A DNA stretch of 64,000 nucleotides, from positions 250,098,901 through 250,162,900 of the forward strand of contig OX352772.1 in NCBI GenBank assembly GCA_947095535.1, given 5' to 3'. The notes under the pieces were generated by a model that did no database searches, was not told the origin of the DNA, and saw only the letters and a program-made list of their open reading frames with translations. Shown one piece after another: positions 53,556-64,000 of this stretch. Source of the DNA: Poecilobothrus nobilitatus (Eukaryota > Arthropoda > Insecta > Diptera > Dolichopodidae). The first letter of the stretch is position 1; each line of letters begins with the position of its first letter. Made by a program: the position numbers and the translations under genes.

Positions 53556-55160
53556 TATTCTAAATTTAAAATCACATCCGAAGTGATTGCTTTCAGATAA
53601 AAAATATAATAAAATTTTTTTTAGCATTTTAGATCTCAAAGATGGATATTGGCAGATTAAGCTAAATGAGAAATCTTGTGCTTTGTGCACATTTAGTAGT
53701 ATATATGGGTGCTACAATTTTTTTCGGCTACCATTTGGAGTCAACATAGTACCCGAAGTTTTCCAGAAATATAACACCGAAAATTTCAAAGATATTAAAC
53801 GAGTCATAATATATGGATGACGTGGTAATTGCAGCTGAAACAGTAAAAGAACATGACGAGATATTAATAAAAGCAGCGGAACAGGCTCAAGAAAAAAATA
53901 TAAAGTTTAATTTAGAAAAATTACAATATAAGAAAGCTAAAATTAAATATTTGGGATATGTAATATCAACCAATGGAATTAAAAATAAAGAATTTGCTTG
54001 GTTAGAACCACATACGAAATGTCTTGAAATAATTAAGACACTAATTGTTAATGCTGAAGCATTAAAACCATTAGATCCCAAATTAAAGCTAACTATTCAA
54101 TGTGATGCATCAAAAGATGGCCTCGGATGTTTCTTAATGCAGGAAAATAGAAAAGTCGTTTAATTGACACTGGGAAAAATTATGATGCACAGATAGAAAG
54201 AGAATTACTTGCTGTTGAATTTCCTTGCTCCAAATTTTACAAATTTATTTGAAATAGTAAATTGAAATAGTAATTAAAATAGTAAATTGAAATAGTAACC
54301 GATCATAATCCATTACTAGGAATAATGAACAAAGAAATTGGAAAAATTGTAAGTTCCCGATTACAAAGAATGAGGATAAGACTACTAGAATATAGCTTAA
54401 ATTTTATATACAAACCTGGAAAAGAACTCTATGTTGCAGACTACTTATCGAGGTATTATGGTAAAGTTAAAGATTTGGCTGAATATTTGATTTAGATGAG
54501 ATGGTTCATTCGATTAATATAAGCGATGATAAGAAAAAACGATTCCAATTTGAAAATGAAAAAGATCCTGTATTAAAAAAATTAAAAGATATTGTTAAAA
54601 ATGGTTGGCCTAGCAGTAAGAAGAATATTGATGAAGAAATAAAAGTATATTTTAAATTTAAAGATGAGATTGAACTAGAAGATGATATTTTGTTTCTCAA
54701 TGAAAGAATTATGGTTCCATTGATAATGAAACATGAAATTTTGGAAAAATTGCATCAGTCACACTTAGGGATACAGAAGACAAACTTAAGTGCACGTAGT
54801 ACTGTATATTGGTCAGCAATAAATGAAAAGATAGAAACACAAATTACGAATTGCCCTACGTGCCAGAAATTCAGAAATGCAAATCAAAAAGACAAATTAA
54901 TACATCACAATATTCTGCAAAATAAGCTTGAACTTCATGGAACATAGTAAAATAATTACCTAATTGTAACTAATTTTTATTCAAAATACATAGATGCAAT
55001 AAGAGTTTATAGCAAAACAGCCAATTTTGTAATTAGTACACTTAAATCATTATTTATTGCTCATGGAATACCAAGAGATTACCAAGTCCGTACTACGCAA
55101 AAGCAAATGTTATAGCTAAAAGATCAGTACAAACAGTAAAGAACATGATATTACTTTTTT
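53556..55160 (+). mobile_element. Ty3/Gypsy pol fragment, unit 3 (best preserved)
   Basis: 53587-53820: FFSILDLKDGYWQIKLNEKS, CTFSSIYGCYNFFRLPFGVN, PEVFQKYN: RT fingers and palm. A one-base shift precedes MDDVVIAAETVKEHDEILIK (53813), so YMDD survives across two frames. NIKFNLEKLQYKKAKIKYLG and QCDASKDGLGCFLMQENRK (RNase H) follow, then TDHNPLLGIMNKEIGKIVSS and YKPGKELYVADYLSRYYGK. Integrase HHCC domain at 54501-54947. The catalytic core is mostly deleted (IPRDYQ to YYAKANVIAKRSVQTVKN, ~55070-55145). A small duplication AAATAGTAAATTGAAATAGT lies at ~54255-54295. Confidence 0.9.
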
Positions 55161-55335
55161 ATTTATTTTTGAACTTTTAACTTAAAACATGATTTTATAC
55201 TAAGGTATTTATTTTATTTACAATTTTTTAAATTAAAAATTATTTTCACTAAAGTTTTAATAAATTATACAACAAAAAATCGATTATTTATAAAAAATTT
55301 TTATTAATTATTTAGCATGCATTTCGAAGATTATG
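55161..55335 (-). mobile_element. Penelope 3' end remnant, unit 3
   Basis: Only the last ~90 bases of the Penelope element remain (ATCGATTATTTATAAAAA, GCATGCATTTCGAAGATTAT). The rest, including RT and endonuclease, has been deleted; at ~55335 the sequence jumps into the LINE linker (TTATAAACTGGTGTAAGAG). Confidence 0.7.
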
Positions 55336-56804
55336 CGATTATGCGGTTATAAACTGGTGTAAGAGAGTTATCAACAAGCAAAAGCACAACAGACGTTGAG
55401 AAGACAACTTTTGCATCTTCCTAAAAATAACGAATCCTTTTGGACCTTTGCTAAGAGCCTTAACGCTAAAAGTGGCGGTTCTTCGTGCTCGCCTTTGGTT
55501 GATAACAATGACGAAATTGTTTCCGATCCCAAAGAAAAAGCAGATTTATTCGCGAAATGTTTCGCCTTCAACTCAACATTGCCCGAGTCAACACAAAGAC
55601 CATGCATTCTTCCCGAGGTTAACTGCTCCTTAAGTAGAATTTCTTTCAGGAGTGGTGCACTTCTTAAAGCTCTTAAAAATTTGGATACAAAAAGTCAGTC
55701 GGTCCGGATGGCATTACTGCCACAGCTTCAAAAATACTTTTTCTACTATTGCGAAACCATTGCGCAATCTCTTTCATTTATCCCTCTCTTCGGGTGGAAG
55801 GCAGTACATATACATCCCATTCCCAAAAAGAGAGAAAAAAGCGATCCCTCAAACTACGGCCCTATTGCTATCACTTCGGTCCTTTCCAAAATAATGAAAA
55901 ATTTAATAAATATAAAGCTTCTGAAATATCTACATAACAAAGGATTAATTCATAATGGTCAATATGGGTTCTGAACCCTGTGAAAGACTCAACATCAGCT
56001 TCCACCATACGGGAGAGACTGATGTTGTCGCTTTGGATATTTCTAAAGCTTTTGACCGAGTTTGGCATGATGCTTTAATTTTTAAATGCAAAGCAATGGG
56101 CCTCAGTGGTGTATTTGTTAAATGGATTGGAGATTTTCTTTCCAATCGTTCGATTCGTGTTTTGGTTGATGGTTATTCTTCAGACCAATTCAAAATTAAT
56201 GCTGGTGTCTCGCAAGGATCTGTTCTCTCCCCGACACTTTTCCTAATATTTATAAACGATATTTAAAGCATAACCTCCTATCCAATACATAGTTTTGCAG
56301 ACGACAGCACGCTTGTTGCTTCTTATGAAGACAACGCCTGTAAATATTCTGCTTCGTTTGAGCTAAATCTCGACTTGGACAAAATTTCTAATTAGGGCAA
56401 AATCAACAGAGTCGATTTTAGATCTAAAACACTCAGTGCTGTTTAGTTTCTCGGAAAAGAAACAATTCAATCCTACTTTAATTTTGCAAGGGGAAGTTTC
56501 GTAACATGCGGGTGAGCTCAACAACTTGGACATGTAGCTAAATCAAAAATTAAGTTGGTCCAATCATATTTTTGGTATAGCTAAATATGCAGCTAGATGT
56601 ATCGGTTTCCAGTATCGTTGTAAAACCTTCTTTTCATCTTCTGATCTCCTTAATATCTATAAGACATATATAAGACCAAATATGGAGTACAATGCAGATA
56701 TTTGGGCAGGAGCCTAAAAAACGGCATTGGGATTTGTCGATAAAATACAAAATAGAGCAATTCGTCTAATAAACGATCCCCATTCGTCTAATAAACGATT
56801 TTAA
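55336..56804 (+). pseudogene. Jockey-like LINE fragment, unit 3 (linker, RT, 3' end)
   Basis: 55396-55974: PKNNESFWTFAKSLNAKSGG, FAKCFAFNSTLPESTQRPC, VHIHPIPKKREKSDPSNYGP, GLIHNGQYGF. 55955-56266: DVVALDISKAFDRVWHDALI, INAGVSQGSVLSPTLFLIFI. A deletion of one T ends the frame before HSFADDSTLVAS (~56287). The tail has MEYNADIWAGA and ends AIRLINDPH at ~56790 with one copy fewer of the 24-base terminal repeat than units 1 and 2. It closely matches unit 1 (37735-39225), not unit 2. Confidence 0.85.
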
Positions 56805-58475
56805 TTTTACGGTAGCTATTATCATGGACATCCAAAATGTTTAACAAACCAGAGGGATATACCATTACATGATAACTCTGGCGATACTTTGAATCTACGA
56901 TATGAAAAAACATTAATAAGATCAGAGTTTATAAAATCATGTGGCTATAAAGTTATTGAGATGTGGGAATGTGAATTCCGGGAGCTAATGATACACAATG
57001 AAAATATGAGATATTTAGAAAATTATTCATTAATTAATAAGGTTCCTTTAAATCCCCGTGATGCATTTTATGGCGGAAGAAGGGGAAATACTTGCACATA
57101 TTATAAATGTAAACAAGGAGAAAAAATTAAATACATAGATGAATGTTTCTTATACCCATATGTTTGCAAACGAGGGAAATTTCCCATAAACCATCCTAAG
57201 ATTTATGTTGGAGAAGATGCCTGCTCCAAGATAAACAGAATGACTATTGACTAAATGTATTATTAAATGTAAAATCTTATCACCAACAAATCTATTACAC
57301 CCCGTGTTACCTGTCAAACAAATTAATAAATTGATATTCTCACTTTATTACGCCATGTAGCACTTGTAGTGAACAAAAATATCAAGGAAAATACTGTGAA
57401 CATATAGACGATGAAAGAGCATTAGTAGAAACTTGGGTAATTGATGAAATTAAAAGGAAATGAAAAAGAGAATAAGCTTTTAAATATTTATGAAGTTTGT
57501 GAATACAAAGCCGTAAAATATGACAACTGCAATGATATTGATGGTTTATTCACTAAAATGATAAACAAATTTATAAAGATTAAACAAGAAGCTTCTGGAT
57601 GGCCAATAAATGCCAAACTCAAAAAGAAAATGAAAAATATATTGATAAGTTTTTTGCAAAGGAGGAAATTAAATTAGAATACGGTAAAGTAGTTAATAAC
57701 CTTGGTTAAAGATCTTTTGCTAAGATGATTTTACACTCATTCTGGAGAAAATTTGGGCAAAGTCAAAATCAACAACAAACCACCATTATAAATCAACCTA
57801 TTAAACTTTACGAGTTAATAACAAACCCCTCTATAGAAGTATGTCACATATTTCCAGTAAATGAAAAAAATATAGTGGTTAGCTGGAAATATAAAGAAGA
57901 AGCAGAAACTTCTTTATCTACTGTCAATTTAAGTATCGCTGCTTATACCACAACACATGCTCGTCTTCAACTTTACAGTTATCTAGAGAAGCTGGGTAGT
58001 AGGGTATTATATTATGACACCGATTAAAGTGTTGTATATTAGCCGAGAAGGAGAATATGAACCAGAAATAGGTGAATTTATAGGAGACATGACATATGAG
58101 TTAGAGTGTTATGGTATAGGAAGTTATATTACAGAATTTGTAAGTGGTGGTCCCAAGCACTATGCCTACAAAATTTACCGTACAAAAGATAATACAGAAA
58201 GAATTGTTTGTAAAGTTAAAGGATTCTCTTTTAGTTATGAAGCTTCTCTAAAAATTAATTTTAATAGCATAAAAGAAGCAGTTTTAAATTCATTGAATTG
58301 CAGACACATACGTCATTTCAGAAAATATTCGTCGAAATTAAAGTCAAGATGTACTTTCGATTCCCGAAATAAAAAAATATCAACCAAAATCGGAAAAACG
58401 AAAATTTAATGAAGATGGTAGTTCTTTACCGTATGGATATACCGTATGGACAGAAAAAAGCACATGTTGATAGGT
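56805..58475 (+). pseudogene. DNA polymerase B 3' half, unit 4
   Basis: 56889-57254: WECEFRELM and YIDECFLYPYVCKRGKFP. 57441-57677 then a frameshift (ASGWPINAKLKKK where other units read PIKCQTQKE) and a stop at ~57708. 57725-58027: ILHSFWRKFGQSQNQQQ (motif B), ending YYDTD plus TAA. 58014-58409: C-terminus. The shared motif C lesion and the unit-specific frameshift place its decay after the common ancestor of units 2-4. Confidence 0.9.
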
Positions 58476-58569
58476 AAAAATAGTATTTATCAAAATTTGT
58501 ACATTTTCATTTGTATTGTAAAAACATTTGTTTGTATATTAATTTAAAATTTTTAAGAATTTAATGAAG

Positions 58570-58680
58570 ATTTTAATTAAATACATAGATAAATGTTCCT
58601 TATACCCATATCTTTGCAAACGAGGGAAATTTCCAATAAACCATCCTAAGATTTATGTTGGAGATGATGCAAAAGAGAAG
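58570..58680 (+). repeat. Ectopic motif A segment, unit 4
   Basis: Displaced KYIDKCSLYPYLCKRGKFP patch, as in units 2 and 3. Confidence 0.85.
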
Positions 58681-59770
58681 AAACAAAAAAAAAATTCCAC
58701 ATGTAAAAGTAGATGTTATTTACATAAACATATAAACTAAGTATATACAGTTCTATACTTTCAATTTCTTTTATGATCATTGCATTTATCAGAATTTTAA
58801 TAAATTCACAATAAATTCTTGTTATTACTTGAATATTGTAATTTTTTAAAACCAGGAACTATACTATCATAGAATCATTCAACTTTTACATTATATTCTT
58901 TTTATATCAATCACTTGCTTTGATTAGATAACTAGTGATTTGTATACTCGTATATTAATTTAACAATAACAAAAAAAAATTTATTTTTTTTTTAGTTTAA
59001 AACTAGAAATTTTTGAATTATTGTTTATTCCATACAAAAACAAAAAAAAAAAATAAACATAAACGCAGACCAAGAGTAAAGAGTATATCTTTAGTTTAGA
59101 AAGTTCCATATTTTTGATTTGCTGTTTGTTTTCTTTTTATTCATATTTTTTAAACATTCTTAATTAAAAACTAAAAACATATCTTACACGACATGCAGTC
59201 AGTTAATAAATAACTTTCGTTTTCTCTTTTCTTCTATAAAATCTTAAAGTAGAAAAACATAAATATGTATCTATTCAGAAGAGACCACATTTTTTTATAA
59301 GCATGCTATTATAAAGAACAAGTTTTTTTTTATTTTCATTTCCTTCAAATGCAAAATTTTTTTCTTATCAATTTTAAAGATGCTTTTACTACTTTTATAT
59401 GTAAACTTAGTATTTAATCTTCAGTTATATAATTTTGTTTATTAAGGGCCGACCCTACTTTTAATAGCTTAACCCTTGACTTCCTACCATACAACCATTT
59501 GGAACTTATAAGTTAACAACCCACACATACAACCTAACGTAATACCTCAACCAAAATAAATGTGCGGCTTATAGTAACCAACATACATAAAATCATTTGT
59601 TCAGTTCATTAACCCTGCTTGACAACTTACACAATATCAACAACCTTCACTTCCTACTATAAAACTATTTGGAAATTATAAGTTAACAACCTACGCATAC
59701 AACCTAACTTAAAACCTAAACCAAAACAATCAAAACAAGTTCTGACCTACTAACCAATCATGACCTACAT
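58681..59770. other. Unit 4 AT-rich spacer
   Basis: Common spacer plus the ~190-bp subrepeat; holds an empty LTR-element target (CCTACGCATACAACC at ~59690). Its right junction (ACATTAAAGTAGCAG to TATATATGGGTGC) is the same as in unit 2. No gene. Confidence 0.75.
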
Positions 59771-61215
59771 TAAAGTAGCAGTATATATGGGTGCTACAAT
59801 TGTTTTCGGCTACCATTTGGAGTCAACATAGTACCCGAAGTTTTGCAGAAATATAACACCGAAAATTTCAAAGATATTAAACGAGTTATAATATATGGAT
59901 GACGTGGTAATTGCAGCTGAAACAGTAAAAGAACATGACGAGATATTAATAAAAGCAGCGGAACAGGCTCAAGAAAAAAATATAAAGTTTAATTTAGAAA
60001 AATTACAATATAAGAAAGCTAAAATTAAATATTTGGGATATGTAATATCAACCAATGGAATTAAAAATAAAGAATTTGCTTGGTTAGAACCACATACGAA
60101 ATGTCTTGAAGTAATTAAGACACTAATTGTTAATGCTGAAGCATTAACACCATTAGATCCCAAATTAAAGCTAACTATTCAATGCGATGCATCAAAAGAT
60201 GGCCTCGGATGTTTCTTAATGCATGAAAATTGAAAACTAGTTTAATTGACACTGGGAAAAATTATGATGCACAGATAGAAAAAGAAGTACTTGCTGTTGT
60301 ATTTGCTTGCTCCAAATTTTACAAATTTATTTGTGGTAAAAGAATTGAAATAGTAACCGATCATAATCTATTACTAGGAATAATGAATATCATTATTAGA
60401 ATAAATCTAAATAAATTGGAAAAATTGTAAGTTCCCGATTACAAAGAATGAGGATAAGACTACTAAATTATAGCTAAAATTTTATATACAAACCTGGAAA
60501 AGAACTCTATGTTGCTGACTACTTATCAAGGTATTATGGTAAAGTTAAAGATTTGGCTGAATATGTGATTTAGATGAGATGGTTCATTCGATTAATATAA
60601 GCGATGGGAAGAAAAAACAATTCCAATTTGAAAATGAAAAAGATCCTGTATTAAAAAAATTAAAAGATATTGTTAAAAATGGTTGGCCTAGCAGTAAGAA
60701 GAATATTGATGAAGAAATAAAAGTATATTTTAAATTTAAAGATGAGATTGAACTAGAAGATGATATTTTGTTTCTCAATGAAAGAATTATGGTTCCATTG
60801 ATAATGAAAAATGAAATTTTGGAAAAATTGCATCAGTCACACTTAGGGATACAGAAGACAAACAAAAGTGCACGTAGTACTGTATATTGGTCAGCAATAA
60901 ATGAAAAGATAGAAACACAAATTACGAATTGCCCTACGTGCCAGAAATTCAGAAATGCAAATCAAAAAGACAAATTAATACATCACAATATTCTGCAAAA
61001 TAAGCTTGAATTCATGGAACATAGTAAAATAATTACCTAATTGTAACTGATTTTTATTCAAAATACATAGATGCAATAAGAGTTTATAGCAAAACAGCCA
61101 ATGTTGTAATTAGTACACTTAAATCATTATTTATTGCTCATGGAATACCAAGAGATTACCAAGTCCGTACTACGCAAAAGCAAATGTTATAGCTAAAAGA
61201 TCAGTACAAACAGTA
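59771..61215 (+). mobile_element. Ty3/Gypsy pol fragment, unit 4
   Basis: Starts within the RT at the same deletion point as unit 2. MDDVVIAAETVKEHDEILIK at 59895, IKFNLEKLQYKKAKIKYLG, QCDASKDGLGCFLMHE (RNase H), KRIEIVTDHNLLLGIMN. A duplication near 60385 alters the next block (NIIIRINLNKLEK). Integrase HHCC domain 60579-61040: HEILEK changed to NEILEK, so one zinc-binding His may be lost. Core deleted as in the other units. Confidence 0.85.
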
Positions 61216-61365
61216 AAGAACATAATATTACTTTTTTATTTATTTTTGAACTTTTAACTTAAAACTTGATTTTATACTAAGATATTTATTTTATTTACAA
61301 TTTTTTAATTTATAAAAATAAAATTAAAAATTAATTTCACTAAAGTTTTAATAAATTATATAACA
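61216..61365. other. AT-rich Gypsy/Penelope junction, unit 4
   Basis: Nothing coding; shared with other units. Confidence 0.6.
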
Positions 61366-62997
61366 AAAAATCGATTATTTATAAAAATTTTTTATTAATT
61401 ATTTAGCATGCATTTCGAAGCTTATGCGCATCATTATCAGCTGTGACTAAACGAATATATATGCAATAGAAATTAATTAAACTATTGAAAGTTAAATGTA
61501 ACAAACACAAAAATAAAAATAAAATGTCAAATATGAAAGTTCATATTAATTTTAAAAAAATTAAAATTAAAAATTTAGCCAAATTAAATATAAAATTTTT
61601 TTTTTTTAATTTAAATTAAAATTATAATCAAATTTAAAATTAAATTACATTAACTAAAATAATTAAAACTGAAATAAAATTAAATAAAATTGTCTAAAAG
61701 TGTATTTGTAAAAATAAAAATAAAATGTCAGCATGAAAGTTCCATATTGATTTTAAAAAATTAAAATTAAAAATTTTATCTAAATTAAAGGTAAAATTTT
61801 TTTTTTTTCTAAATTAAATTAAAATTAAAGTCAAAATTTTAAATTAAATTAAATTAACTACATAAAATAATTAAAATTAAAATTAAATTAAATAAAATTG
61901 TCTAAAAGTAAAATTATTGTAAAATTAACAAAACAAAATAAATTTTTATTTTTTTTTTTTAAAAATAAACAAATACCAAATAACATAATTTGAATAACGA
62001 AGAAGAAATTGGTCCCAATTCACTATTCATTATTTTTTCTTTATTTTTGTATATTAATAAGCTTTCCCAGGTGTCAAGTTCTGATTTATTGTTTGCTATT
62101 TTTATTAATTTTAAATTGTTGTTGGAAAAATTAAAATAGTTGTTATTTAAAGCATGTTGTGCTAGAGCTGATTTGTCAGGTTTATTGAATTTAATATGTG
62201 ATAGGTGTTCTTTGAAACGTTTTGAAATTGCTCTTTTAATTTGTATTTCATTTCACAATTACTACATTTAATTTCATAAATTCCAGATTTTTGGTGTTAT
62301 TGAATTTTGTCTTTTGTTTGACCAAGGATATTTTTTAATTTGTTATCATTTCCGCATACTACATCTAATTTATGTTTTTTAAAAATTATTTTTATGTTGT
62401 CTATTAGTTCTCATGAATATGTTGTCTATTAATTCTGATGTTTCTTTTAGTTTTTTCGCTATTTTTAAATAATGTATTTAAATTATTCATTCTGATATTT
62501 CTTAAATGTTTCTTTATAAAAATGTCTATAATGTTTGGTTTATACCCATTTATCTCTGCAACTTTTTTACAATATTCTTTCTCTTGTATGAAATTTTACA
62601 TTGAAAGGGGAAGCTTACACATTCTGTAAACTAAGCTGTGAAAAATAGCCATCTTGATGTATCTCAAAGTGTGCGTCAGTTTCCTGTAAATATCTATTTT
62701 CCATTTGCTATTTTTTCTTTTTATAAGTAAGAAATTAATCTTATTGTTCTTTTCCTCTTCCATTGTGAATTTAATTGTTGGATATTGACTATTTATTATT
62801 TCTAAAATTTTATCTATATCATTTTTCTTTATTATTGCGAAAACATCGTATACGTATCTTATCTATCACTTAAGTTCGATTCAATAAGCCAATTTTTTTA
62901 AACATTCTAGAACTTCTGTTATAGGAATATTAGGATATAATGCTTCTACATCGAATGAGACAATTATTTCACCTTCTTCATAGTCATATGTTTAATT
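61366..62997 (-). mobile_element. Penelope-like element, unit 4: RT and GIY-YIG endonuclease
   Basis: Closely follows unit 2 along its whole length, including the YVYD change at ~62855 and the lost YIGQT. Minus-strand blocks: SFDVEALYPNIPITEVLE (~62930), MEEEKNNKINFLLIKRK (~62745), DIYRKLTHTLRYIKM (~62690; diagnostic Pro changed), EIKCSNC (~62270), KRAISKRFKEHLSHI (~62220), NKPDKSALAQHALNNN (~62170). The hammerhead-like core (61405-61450) has CTGATAA in place of CTGATGA. It breaks at the same Penelope/LINE junction as unit 2. Confidence 0.85.
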
Positions 62998-64000
62998 TTC
63001 TTTAGTCGCTCTTTATGTTAGAAATGATGTCGCTTACAGCGTTTTTCACAAATATAAGTGTTCCAACCAAATATTCCACTACCTTTGGATAAAAATCATT
63101 GTTACTAGGCACGTCATTCATTTATGTTACTTATACAGGTTTCCAAACTCTAGTGAACTGGTGTTTATTTCGGAGATTAAAAATCGCACCAACCAGATTA
63201 ATGAAATTTTGGAATAAATCCAGAATCTGAAATTGTGATTTCAATATCCATAATAGAAAATGGCTCCACTACTCCAATGACAATTCTCCCAGTCAAAACT
63301 TAATTGGGAAACAAGTTGGGCTTTTCGCTTCATTATTCCATCTTACTCAACTTGTTCAAAATCCCACTAGAATTCCCGACCGTGTAGACCAGGTTGGTCA
63401 TTTTCTGGACCTGTTTCTGACTCCACATTCTGAGAAATATAAGGTCTCAGTTAGCTCTCCTCTTGGTTATTCGGACCACTGTTTGAGTAAAACTAGCTTC
63501 GACCTTAGCACTCAGACCAGTCAAAGACTTGTCCCCAAAAAAATAGTATGGCGTTATAGCCATGCTAACTGGGAAAAGTTTCAATGAATTTTTTAAAGCT
63601 TTTGATTGGTCTTTGTGCTTTAGTAACAACAGAAATATTGACTTTGTAACCAATGCGATTAATGAAATATTTTTTCCATGGATGAGAGCCTACATATCTC
63701 ACTCTATGAAAAGTATTAAAAGGCCACCCAAATCTTGGTTTAACCGCATTTGTGCAAATGTAATATCTAAAAAGGAGGAAGCTAATGCAATATCTAAAGC
63801 TTCTGAAATATTTACAGAACAAAGGATTAATTCATGATCGTCAATATGGGTTCCGAACCCTGTGAAAAAACTGTCAAAGATTCAACATCAGCCTCCACCA
63901 TACAGGAGAATCTGATGTTGTCGCTTTGGATATTTCTAAAGCTTTTGACCGAGTTTGGCATGATGCTTTAATTGTTAAATGCAAAGCAATGGGCCTCAGT
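62998..64000 (+). pseudogene. Jockey-like LINE fragment, unit 4 (runs off the window)
   Basis: RNDVAYSVFHKYK (~63020), LVQNPTRIPDRVDQVGHFLD (~63355), YKVSVSSPLGYSDHC (~63440-63480), AFDWSLCFSNNRNIDFVTNA (63600), RPPKSWFNRICANVISKKEE, the same linker-to-RT deletion as unit 2 (AISKASEIFTEQRINS), then DVVALDISKAFDRVWHDAL at the window end. A one-base insertion at ~63575 distinguishes it from unit 2. Confidence 0.8.

Noticed and set aside
1..64000. Polinton terminal inverted repeats
   Set aside because: I looked at the edges of both Polinton remnants and found no long inverted repeat; the true ends are probably lost or outside.
1..64000. tRNA, rRNA or host genes
   Set aside because: No cloverleaf, rRNA core or spliced host gene could be recognised; the only tRNA-like signal is the 18-base LTR primer site.

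Overview
The window is a transposon graveyard from a eukaryotic genome, almost certainly an insect and most likely a fly. It is very AT-rich and has no recognisable host gene, tRNA or rRNA. The fly assignment rests on a long element at 8731-13377 whose 5' end reads like the Drosophila INE-1/DINE-1 (Helentron-type) repeats, and on an LTR element whose primer-binding site fits tRNA-Ser, as in the 17.6/297 lineage. Nearly every coding stretch is broken by stops and frameshifts.

Left part (about 1-31000): remains of two Polinton/Maverick elements in the same orientation. The first (about 800-15090) keeps major capsid protein fragments, a 107-codon unknown gene, an adenain-like cysteine protease, a conserved unknown gene, two minus-strand genes and the start of the protein-primed DNA polymerase B. 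The second (about 15096-30735) keeps a structural-protein gene split by a LINE, a small Gly/basic minor-capsid-like gene, the capsid gene, the protease, the conserved unknown gene, a minus-strand acidic gene, a core-deleted chromodomain integrase, a minus-strand Q-rich gene and most of the polymerase. Invaders of this part are a jockey/CR1-like LINE (tandemly duplicated together with capsid sequence, unit 4168 bp), the HINE with about 28 copies of a ~146-bp repeat, and a PHD-finger LINE on the minus strand.

Right part (about 29100-64000): four units of a composite macro-repeat. Each unit runs: polymerase 3' half, AT-rich spacer, Ty3/Gypsy pol fragment (plus strand), Penelope-like element (minus strand), jockey-like LINE fragment, then the next polymerase half. 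Unit 1 is the least decayed (polymerase DTDS and Penelope YVDD intact, LINE nearly whole). Units 2-4 share the same polymerase lesions, so the mosaic was copied as a block after those genes died. Later insertions mark single units: a TIR element (36390-37657) and a HINE fragment (33602-34345) in unit 1, and a young non-autonomous LTR element with near-identical 416-bp LTRs (42121-44414) in unit 2.

No gene here looks clearly functional as it stands. The points of most interest are two conserved but unassigned Polinton genes, the composite macro-repeat, the expanded HINE with a paralogous empty site beside it, and the young pol-less LTR element.
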